From UBA10183 sp041653835 (GTDB lineage Bacteria > Omnitrophota > Gorgyraeia > Gorgyraeales > Gorgyraeaceae): DNA of 8,684 nt. Under the pieces are notes generated by a model, which saw only the letters and a list, made by a program, of their open reading frames with translations, searched no databases and was not told where the DNA came from. The stretch is from the NCBI GenBank assembly GCA_041653835.1, contig JBAZEP010000051.1:1-8684 (forward strand), written 5' to 3'. This document shows positions 1 through 5,683 of this stretch, piece after piece. Both the position numbers and the translations under genes were made by a program. Numbering within the stretch: the first letter of the stretch is position 1; each line of letters starts with the position of its first letter.

Positions 1-1059
1 GAATACCGCCACTATGCGCCTGCCGGAGTTCTCCATCGCCTTAAGGGTCGCTCTTATCTCTGTCGGATGATGCGCGTAATCATCTATGATCAAAATATCC
101 GAACCTAAACGTGTGATCCTGAAACGCCTGTCCGCTCCCTTGAATTCTTTTATCGCGGCCTTTATCTTGTCGAAACCCAGGCCCAGTTCCATTGCCATGC
201 CTATAGCCGCGAGAGAATTTACCACATTGTGCAGTCCGAGTATCGAAAGTTTTATCCTGCCGAGCCTGGCGCCTTTATATCTCACATCGAATTCCGAGCC
301 GTCCAGGCCCAAGAGCACGATATTCTCCGCCCTTATATCGCTGTCCTCGGAAATGCCGTATTTTAAAATCCTTTTTCCCGATTCCCCGGCTATATTCTTC
401 AGGTTCTCGTCCTCGGCGCATATGAAAGCGCAGCCTTCGTCCTTTGTATTCCCTATGAATTTTTTATAAGCGCTTAAGACGTTCTCCATAGTGCCGTAAT
501 AGTCCATATGCTCCCTGTCTATATTGGTGCTTACGCTGTACAGGGGATTCAGCAGGATAAAAGAGCCGTCTGATTCGTCCGCCTCGGTAACCATTATATC
601 GCTTTGGCCGCATTTCGCGTTCCCGCCCAGGAAATGTACATCCGCGCCTATGAACACGGTCGGGTCAAGGCCTGATTCTATCAGTAAAAGCGCTATAAGC
701 GACGTAGTGGTGGTCTTGCCGTGCGCGCCTGAAACAGCTATCGCCTTTTTATCCCGCATCAGCATGGCAAGCGCCTCCATGCGCCTCAATACGGTAATAT
801 TTTTCTTTCTCGCCTCTTCCAATTCCGGATTTTTCCCGGTGATGCACGAAGAATACACGACGAGCGCCGCGCCTTCTATGTTTTCAGGCCTGTGGCCTAC
901 CTTAATCGCCACGCCCATTTTTTCAAGCCTGTCCGTAACTTTTGTCTTCCTTAGATCAGAGCCCTGCACCGAATACCCATGGCAATGAAATACCTCAGCC
1001 AGGCCGCTCATGCCTATGCCGCCTATACCTATAAAATGCACAGTCTTTTCGTTCGTCAT
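1..1059 (-). CDS. murC: UDP-N-acetylmuramate--L-alanine ligase MurC (C-terminus cut by window edge)
   Basis: Cytoplasmic ATP-dependent ligase that adds L-alanine to UDP-MurNAc, the first amino acid of the peptidoglycan stem. I translated 353 codons without a stop from ATG 1059-1057 to base 1. Visible motifs are the N-terminal Rossmann glycine loop GIGGIGMSG (residues 11-19), the ATP P-loop SGAHGKTTTT (110-119), the MurC signature EADESDGSF (159-167), NIDREHMDYY (179-188), HNVVNSLAAI (277-286, central-to-C-terminal domain hinge) and DDYAHHPT (326-333). The reading ends at RRIVAVF, so roughly the last 100 residues of the ligase domain lie beyond the window. The start is fixed by an AAAGGAG Shine-Dalgarno 8 nt upstream and by a 4-nt ATGA overlap with the murG stop, which suggests coupled translation. 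The P-loop has Ala where GTHGKT is common, a conservative change. Identity is very secure. Confidence 0.97.
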   Translation of the reverse strand, partial: MTNEKTVHFIGIGGIGMSGLAEVFHCHGYSVQGSDLRKTKVTDRLEKMGVAIKVGHRPENIEGAALVVYSSCITGKNPELEEARKKNITVLRRMEALAMLMRDKKAIAVSGAHGKTTTTSLIALLLIESGLDPTVFIGADVHFLGGNAKCGQSDIMVTEADESDGSFILLNPLYSVSTNIDREHMDYYGTMENVLSAYKKFIGNTKDEGCAFICAEDENLKNIAGESGKRILKYGISEDSDIRAENIVLLGLDGSEFDVRYKGARLGRIKLSILGLHNVVNSLAAIGMAMELGLGFDKIKAAIKEFKGADRRFRITRLGSDILIIDDYAHHPTEIRATLKAMENSGRRIVAVF

Positions 1060-2117
1060 CTACAAAGCTCCTTTATCAAGATTTTGCGCGCGTCCGGTTT
1101 ATCCACGCTCTTTGCCCTGGCTGACATCTCTTTTAATATATTCCTGTCCATCAGCCTGGATACCACGTCCTTCAATGTATCGCGGGTCAGGTATTTTTCT
1201 TCCAGCACTATCGCGGACCCTGTTTTCTCGAGCACTTCCGCGTTCATGCGCTGGTGGGCGGCCGCGTAAGGATAAGGCACCAGTATCGCTGGTATCGCGA
1301 GTTCCAACAGCTCGGACACCGTCATGGCGCCTGCCCTTGAGATCACAAAATCGCATTCATTATAAAGCCTTGCCATGTGTTCTGTAAAGGAAAATACCCT
1401 GTTCTTTATGCCTAATTTAGCGTAAGATTTTTCCACTTCTTCTTTTTCATTCTTTCCCGCTATATGGATGACATTCAGCGCCCCCCTGGCACCCTCCGGC
1501 ATAAGGCCTAAGGCCTCCGGCACCATGGTATTAAGTTTATGCGCGCCCTGGCTGCCTCCTATTACAAGCACGCTGAAAAAGTTTCCTGTCCTTTCCCGGT
1601 CATCCCTCTTAAGTCCTTCCCTCAGCGGGTTTCCGGAAAGGATTACCTTGGATTCAAAGCCTTTGAAATATTTTTTAGCGTCCGGGAAACTTATGGCGAT
1701 GGTGCCCACAAACCTCGCCAGTATCCTGTTCGCCTTTCCAGGGACCACATTCTGTTCGTGTATCATGGTTTTTATTCCCAAAAGGCCCGCCGCTAAAACT
1801 ATAGGGCCCGAAACATATCCGCCGAAGCCCACCACCGCGTCAGGCCTGAACTTCAAAAGCGCGGAAAAAGACCCTATCGTGCCCGCGAACAGCCTGGTTA
1901 AAAAATTCAATATGCTGAAAATATTTTTGGACTGCAGCGGCGCTATAGGCAGGATGAGATAATCTATGCCTTTCGAGGATACCAGTTCAGCGTCCTGCTT
2001 TTTGGAGGAGATCACGAAAAGGACTTCTCCGACATTCCTTGTCTTGATCTCCCCTGCCAGCGCCAGGGCCGGCAATATATGCCCGCCTGTGCCGCCTGCC
2101 GCGATCAATATTTTCAT
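1056..2117 (-). CDS. murG: UDP-GlcNAc : lipid I N-acetylglucosaminyltransferase MurG
   Basis: Peripheral membrane GT-B glycosyltransferase that moves GlcNAc from UDP-GlcNAc to lipid I, making lipid II on the inner membrane face. At 353 aa it matches the family length (about 355). The N-terminal acceptor domain shows the glycine loop GGTGGHI (residues 8-14), GFGGYVSGP (97-105) and HEQN (120-123). The C-terminal UDP-GlcNAc domain shows GGSQGA (187-192), SRAGAMTVSEL (260-270, with Glu269 at the usual nucleotide-ribose position) and HQ (288-289) followed by NA. The stop TGA overlaps the murC ATG by 4 nt. Unlike its neighbours, murG has no recognisable Shine-Dalgarno: the bases before ATG 2117 are A-rich and then enter the palindrome at 2127-2160. 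It lies in the same frame as ftsW, 36 nt after its TAG stop, with no other stop between. ATG 2117 is the right start because MKILIAAGGTGGH is the canonical N-terminus. Confidence 0.98.
   Translation of the reverse strand: MKILIAAGGTGGHILPALALAGEIKTRNVGEVLFVISSKKQDAELVSSKGIDYLILPIAPLQSKNIFSILNFLTRLFAGTIGSFSALLKFRPDAVVGFGGYVSGPIVLAAGLLGIKTMIHEQNVVPGKANRILARFVGTIAISFPDAKKYFKGFESKVILSGNPLREGLKRDDRERTGNFFSVLVIGGSQGAHKLNTMVPEALGLMPEGARGALNVIHIAGKNEKEEVEKSYAKLGIKNRVFSFTEHMARLYNECDFVISRAGAMTVSELLELAIPAILVPYPYAAAHQRMNAEVLEKTGSAIVLEEKYLTRDTLKDVVSRLMDRNILKEMSARAKSVDKPDARKILIKELCR
1068..1074 (-). promoter_or_regulatory. Shine-Dalgarno of murC
   Basis: On the minus strand this reads AAAGGAG and lies 8 nt before the murC ATG (1059), inside the last codons of murG. 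It confirms the murC start at the ATGA junction. Confidence 0.75.
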
Positions 2118-2126
2118 ATAATTTTT

Positions 2127-2160
2127 TTCGTAGGGACAGGTCGCGACCTGTCCCTACGAA
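2127..2160. repeat. 34-bp perfect palindrome in the ftsW/murG junction
   Basis: Two 17-base arms are exactly complementary with no spacer: TTCGTAGGGACAGGTCG at 2127-2143 and its reverse complement at 2144-2160, centred on TCGCGA. Symmetry stops at 2126/2161. The outer bases supply the last Ser codon (TCG) and TAG stop of ftsW, so the element overlaps the gene by 7 nt and fills most of the 36-nt gap to murG. On the coding strand the hairpin is followed by A residues rather than U residues, so it is not an intrinsic terminator for this operon. It could be a dispersed palindromic repeat (REP-like or a miniature mobile element), a hairpin that protects or processes mRNA, or a dyad protein site. 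I favour a dispersed repeat, by inference only. Confidence 0.9.
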
Positions 2161-3248
2161 TTGGATATGTTGATCAATATAGCTACGGAAATAATGCTGA
2201 ATATCAACGCCGTACCGCCGTAGCTTATAAAAGGCAGAGGCAATCCTTTGGTAGGTATCGCGCCGGTTGAAACAGCTATATTGATGACCGCTTTCAACCC
2301 TATGCTCGCGGTAATGCCGAGCGCGAGGAACCTGCCGAACAGATCCTTTGCCTTAATCGAAACCTGTATGCCAAACCAGATAAACAGCACAAACAGCGCT
2401 GTTATCGATAAAGTGCCTATGAGCCCGACTTCTTCCCCTATTATTGAAAATATAAAATCCGTATGAGCCTGCGGCAAATAAAAAAGTTTTTGTTTCGAAC
2501 ACCCGAGGCCAAGCCCGAAGATGCCGCCTGAACCAAGCGCCAGGAATGACTGGATTATCTGGAACCCCGCGCCCTGCGTATCGCTCCACGGATCAAGATA
2601 ACTGGCGATACGGCGCAGCCTGTATGCGACTTTAAATACCAGGAAATAAAATATCGGGATGAGCGGGACTAAAAAAGGTAAAAAATACACCATGTTCACG
2701 CCCGCCACGAACATCATGACAAGCCCTACCGCCAGGATACATACTGAGCTCCCCAGGTCAGGCTGTAAAAGTATCAGAAGCACCGAGAAGCCCAAAACCA
2801 TTAAAGGCGGCATAAAGCCCTGCGTAAAACTTCGTATCACATGCTGTTTCCTGTCAAGGATATCAGCCACATAAACTATAAGGAAAAAGCCCGCGAATTC
2901 CGAAGGCTGGAATCCTATAAAACCCAATTTTACCCATCTCTTGGCGCCCCCAGCCTCGCGGCCTATACCAGGCAAAAGCGCCAGTACCAACCCCACGATC
3001 GAGACAGCGAGCAATATCTTGGCGTATTTTTTCAAATTCCTGTAATCTTTTTGCAGGAAAAATCTCGCCAGGAGAAGCCCTACGATAAAATGCACCAGGT
3101 GCCTTTTCAGGTAATAAGCGCCGTCATTATACTGCTCATACGCGTAACAGCTGGACGCCGAATATATCATCACTATGCCTACGCATAACAATATTGTGGA
3201 GATGATCAAAAGATACTGGCTGTCCCTGTTAAGATTTTCTAATTTCAT
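2154..3248 (-). CDS. ftsW: Septal peptidoglycan glycosyltransferase FtsW (SEDS family)
   Basis: Polytopic inner-membrane SEDS protein that polymerises lipid II at the division septum together with FtsI. The 364 residues form about ten hydrophobic segments. SEDS motifs are GAKRWVKLG (101-109) and QPSEFA (114-119), LQPDLGSS (161-168), the long extracellular signature from GAGFQ (226-230) through QAHTDFIFSIIGEEVGLIG (260-278), and IPTKGLPLPFISYGG (331-345). Asp264 in HTDFIF matches the essential Asp of RodA/FtsW proteins. The position between murD and murG favours FtsW over RodA. ATG 3248 overlaps the murD 3' end by 20 nt and has AAGGA 8 nt upstream within murD. The protein ends soon after the last membrane segment (LINISNS), and its final Ser codon and TAG stop come from the palindrome at 2127-2160. 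The original C-terminus may therefore have been slightly longer (see findings). Confidence 0.97.
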   Translation of the reverse strand: MKLENLNRDSQYLLIISTILLCVGIVMIYSASSCYAYEQYNDGAYYLKRHLVHFIVGLLLARFFLQKDYRNLKKYAKILLAVSIVGLVLALLPGIGREAGGAKRWVKLGFIGFQPSEFAGFFLIVYVADILDRKQHVIRSFTQGFMPPLMVLGFSVLLILLQPDLGSSVCILAVGLVMMFVAGVNMVYFLPFLVPLIPIFYFLVFKVAYRLRRIASYLDPWSDTQGAGFQIIQSFLALGSGGIFGLGLGCSKQKLFYLPQAHTDFIFSIIGEEVGLIGTLSITALFVLFIWFGIQVSIKAKDLFGRFLALGITASIGLKAVINIAVSTGAIPTKGLPLPFISYGGTALIFSIISVAILINISNS

Positions 3249-4503
3249 CCACTAATTCCTTGAATATCCTGCCGCGCTCTTCGTAATTTTTGAACATATC
3301 AAAGCTGGAACAGCCCGGGGAAAGAAGCACCCTGCCGCCTTTTTTCGCCCTTTTAAATCCCTCGAGCACAGCCTCGCTGAAATCGCCTGTTTCGAATATG
3401 GGTTTTACACCGCCAAGCCCGGATATTATTTGAGGTCTGGCCTCGCCTATCGCGATTATGTGGTCGACCTTTTCCTTTACAAGTCCTTTTAATGAACCGA
3501 AATCCCCGCCTTTATATTTTCCGCCTACGATAAGGACAATATTCCCTCCCACGGACCTCAGCGCCCACTCCACGCTAGAAACAGTAGTGGCCTTTGAATC
3601 GTTTATGAAATCAATACCGTTCACGCTGGCTACGCGCTCCAGCCTGTGTTCTATGCCCTTAAAATCTTCTATCGCTTTCAGCATTGCCTGTTCTCCCGCG
3701 CCCATAACAGAAGCCGCGGACATGGCAGCCATGTAATCCTCGTTCGATATGCCGTACTTTTTCCCAAAATCCCCATACTCATTGAAAAATCCGACTTCCG
3801 GTCCCTTTACGGCACCCGCGATCTCCCTCAAAAGCTCGTCATTCTTATTAAGGAACAGCCTGTCTTTTTTATCCTGGTTAAGGAAAATCCTGCATTTGGC
3901 CGTGATATATTCTTCCATATCTTTATGCCTGTCCAGATGATTGTCTGAGATGTTCAATATAACACTTACCGCGGGTTTGAATTTATCTATGGTTTCCAGC
4001 TGGAAAGAACTTACCTCAAGCACCACCACAGAATCTTTTTTTATCCTTTTTATCTCTCCTGAAAACGGATTGCCTATATTGCCGCATACCACCGCGTCGA
4101 TCCCTGCTTCCTTGAGCATCCTGGCGATAAGGATCGTGGTAGTGGTTTTACCGCTGGTGCCTGTTACCGCTATAATAGGCGCGGGACACATTGTATAGGC
4201 TAATTCCAATTCGCTTATTACCGGGATTTCGCGGGCCTCTGCCAGTTTGACAGGCAGCGCGCCGCGCCTTACGCCCGGGCTTATAACCATCATGTCAGCC
4301 TTTTTTATAAACTTGTCCGTATGGCCTCCGAATTCTATATTCCCGGGTTTTGCCACGCCTTCCTTGATCAGCAACTCCCCGGCTTTCCGGCTGGGTTTGT
4401 CATCTTTGAATTCTGTTATAAAAACAGTGTCTTTGCGGCTCGCGAGGAGCCTTGCCGCCTCAATCCCGCTCTTCGCCAGGCCAACCACTACTACTTTTGA
4501 CAT
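3229..4503 (-). CDS. murD: UDP-N-acetylmuramoyl-L-alanine--D-glutamate ligase MurD
   Basis: Cytoplasmic ATP-dependent ligase that adds D-glutamate to UDP-MurNAc-L-Ala. The protein has 424 aa, slightly shorter than the usual 430-450. Domain 1 begins with a dinucleotide-like fold (VVVGLAKSGIEAARLL, residues 5-20) and VISPGV (73-78). The ATPase domain has the P-loop GTSGKTTTT (115-123), GNIGNP (141-146), LEVSSFQLE (162-170), NISDNHLDRH (184-193) and Lys203 in YITAKCRIF, the expected carbamylated lysine. The C-terminal domain has HRLERV (286-291), FINDSKATT (299-307), GGKYKGGDF (327-335) and LLSPGCSSFDMFKNYEERG (393-411). Ser117 replaces the more common Asn of GTNGKT, a tolerated-looking variant. 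The start ATG 4503 is supported by GAGGA 7 nt upstream. It is separated from mraY by 64 nt holding two hairpins and overlaps ftsW by 20 nt. Confidence 0.97.
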   Translation of the reverse strand: MSKVVVVGLAKSGIEAARLLASRKDTVFITEFKDDKPSRKAGELLIKEGVAKPGNIEFGGHTDKFIKKADMMVISPGVRRGALPVKLAEAREIPVISELELAYTMCPAPIIAVTGTSGKTTTTILIARMLKEAGIDAVVCGNIGNPFSGEIKRIKKDSVVVLEVSSFQLETIDKFKPAVSVILNISDNHLDRHKDMEEYITAKCRIFLNQDKKDRLFLNKNDELLREIAGAVKGPEVGFFNEYGDFGKKYGISNEDYMAAMSAASVMGAGEQAMLKAIEDFKGIEHRLERVASVNGIDFINDSKATTVSSVEWALRSVGGNIVLIVGGKYKGGDFGSLKGLVKEKVDHIIAIGEARPQIISGLGGVKPIFETGDFSEAVLEGFKRAKKGGRVLLSPGCSSFDMFKNYEERGRIFKELVDEIRKS

Positions 4504-4510
4504 ACTAAAA

Positions 4511-4515
4511 TCCTC
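4511..4515 (-). promoter_or_regulatory. Shine-Dalgarno of murD
   Basis: The minus strand reads GAGGA, 7 nt before the murD ATG. It is the only stretch of the mraY/murD gap not taken up by hairpins, and it follows the small stem-loop at 4520-4536 directly after an A-rich spacer. Confidence 0.65.
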
Positions 4516-4519
4516 TTTT

Positions 4520-4536
4520 TCTTGCCCAATGCAAGA
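4520..4536. repeat. Small stem-loop between the large palindrome and the murD ribosome binding site
   Basis: A 6-bp stem (TCTTGC 4520-4525 with GCAAGA 4531-4536) encloses a 5-nt loop. It abuts the large palindrome at 4537-4575 with no gap, so the two may be parts of one 56-bp repeat unit. In the coding direction it is followed by AAAAG and the murD Shine-Dalgarno, not by a U tract, so it is not a terminator. Confidence 0.65.
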
Positions 4537-4575
4537 TAAGGTAAGATTTGTGACAGTGTCGCAAATCTTACCTTA
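4537..4575. repeat. 39-bp near-perfect palindrome in the mraY/murD junction
   Basis: Two 14-base arms, TAAGGTAAGATTTG at 4537-4550 and its exact reverse complement at 4562-4575, enclose an 11-base centre. The centre pairs again (GACA 4552-4555 with TGTC 4557-4560) after a single mismatch at 4551/4561. One arm overlaps the mraY 3' end: the last Arg codon (AGG) and the TAA stop lie inside it. The sequence differs from the palindrome at 2127-2160, so the two belong to different families. No U tract follows in the coding direction, so a terminator is unlikely. A dispersed palindromic repeat or an mRNA-processing or mRNA-stability hairpin fits better, by inference. Confidence 0.88.
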
Positions 4576-5668
4576 GTTTTAGTGTTGAGAAGCTGAGTAA
4601 AACAAGTATTATGGCTATTATCCAGAACCTTACCGTGACCTTTGATTCAGGCCATCCGCACATCTCGAAATGATGGTGTATGGGCGCTATTTTAAATATC
4701 CTCTTTCCTGTGGTCCTGAAAGAAATTATCTGTAAAAGCACAGACAGCGCCTCGACTACAAATATCCCTCCCACCAGGAATAGCAGCATCTCTTTTTTCA
4801 CAAAAACAGCTACCGTGCCTATCGCCCCGCCCAGCGCCAGCGCGCCCGTATCCCCCATGAATATCGAAGCCGGGTATGAGTTGTACCACAAAAACCCGAG
4901 CCCGGCGCCTATTATCGCGGCGCAGAACACGGTCAGTTCCGCTGCCTGGGGAAGATAATAAATACCGAGGTATTCAGCGAACCTCACATGTCCTGTCACA
5001 TAACTCATGCCGGTGTACGTGACCGCGGTCATTATTATCGCGCCTATGGCGAGGCCGTCCAGGCCGTCCGTGATATTTACCGCGTTAGAACAGGCGGTAA
5101 TTACCAGCACTACAAAAGGTATATAAAAAATACCCAGGTCGAGCACGAGATTTTTAAAAAATGGAAATTCTACCGCCCTGGCATTGCCCGGGCTCCAGTA
5201 AAGAAAAAGCGCCACCAGGAGCCCTATGAGCGCCTGGAAAAAAAGTTTTGTCCTCTTATTAAGGCCCCGCGAGCCTGATTTCACTTTTTTGTACACCAGT
5301 TTCTTATAATCGTCCACAAAACCCAGCACGCCCATATAAAGCGTGACAAACATCGCGAGGAGCAGATACATATTATTCAATTCCGCCCACAATAGCGTGG
5401 AGGCAAATATCCCCAATAATACCAGGATGCCGCCCATGGTAGGCGTGCCCTGTTTATTTTTATGTTTGTCGTAAAGGTTCGGGCACTCTTTTTCCCTTAC
5501 ATTCTCCCCGACCTTGAGCGCCTGGAGTTTCCTTATTATCGGAGGCGCGAATATGACCGTTATCAGGAACGCGGTAACGCTGGCAAACGCCGCCCTGAAA
5601 GTGATATATTTGAAAACATTGAAAACCGTAAAATATTCGCTCAGAGGATAAAGAAAATGATATAGCAT
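4568..5668 (-). CDS. mraY: Phospho-MurNAc-pentapeptide transferase MraY
   Basis: Integral membrane enzyme that transfers phospho-MurNAc-pentapeptide from UDP to undecaprenyl phosphate, making lipid I. The 366 aa agree with the family (about 360), with about ten hydrophobic segments. Motifs are GTPTMGG (residues 74-80), FVDDYKK (117-123) with the Asp pair at 119-120, NITDGLDGLAIG (198-209) with its catalytic-site Asps, FMGDTGALALGG (270-281) and the HHHFE cluster (331-335). The C-terminus STLKLR matches the conserved TLK-x-R ending of MraY, although its last Arg codon and TAA stop lie within the palindrome at 4537-4575. The cytoplasmic loop just before GTPTMGG reads ECPNLYDKHKNKQ and looks about four residues longer than in E. 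coli. ATG 5668 follows murF by 15 nt, with AAGGA about 10 nt upstream. Confidence 0.98.
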   Translation of the reverse strand: MLYHFLYPLSEYFTVFNVFKYITFRAAFASVTAFLITVIFAPPIIRKLQALKVGENVREKECPNLYDKHKNKQGTPTMGGILVLLGIFASTLLWAELNNMYLLLAMFVTLYMGVLGFVDDYKKLVYKKVKSGSRGLNKRTKLFFQALIGLLVALFLYWSPGNARAVEFPFFKNLVLDLGIFYIPFVVLVITACSNAVNITDGLDGLAIGAIIMTAVTYTGMSYVTGHVRFAEYLGIYYLPQAAELTVFCAAIIGAGLGFLWYNSYPASIFMGDTGALALGGAIGTVAVFVKKEMLLFLVGGIFVVEALSVLLQIISFRTTGKRIFKIAPIHHHFEMCGWPESKVTVRFWIIAIILVLLSFSTLKLR

Positions 5669-5683
5669 TTAAAAATTTTCCTT

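Noticed and set aside
524..988. Plus-strand open frames opposite murC, murG, murD, mraY and murE
   Set aside because: All are antisense to genes with conserved family motifs. None shows a domain, a plausible start context or its own intergenic space.
2122..2160. Intrinsic terminator at the ftsW/murG palindrome
   Set aside because: In the coding direction the hairpin is followed by A residues, not U residues, and a terminator here would cut off murG and murC. On the plus strand there is no gene to terminate and no U tract after the stem.
2118..2160. CRISPR-like repeat or tandem array
   Set aside because: Only a single palindrome copy is present, with no spacers or repeated units in the window. 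The other palindrome has a different sequence.
4459..4503. MurD P-loop GTSGKT and MurC P-loop GAHGKT as signs of inactive ligases
   Set aside because: The essential GKT and downstream catalytic residues are retained, and Ser and Ala at these positions look conservative, so no loss of function is implied.
4537..4582. Intrinsic terminator at the mraY/murD palindrome
   Set aside because: The coding strand has a second stem-loop and an A-rich run after it. On the plus strand only GTTTT follows, and no plus-strand gene ends here.
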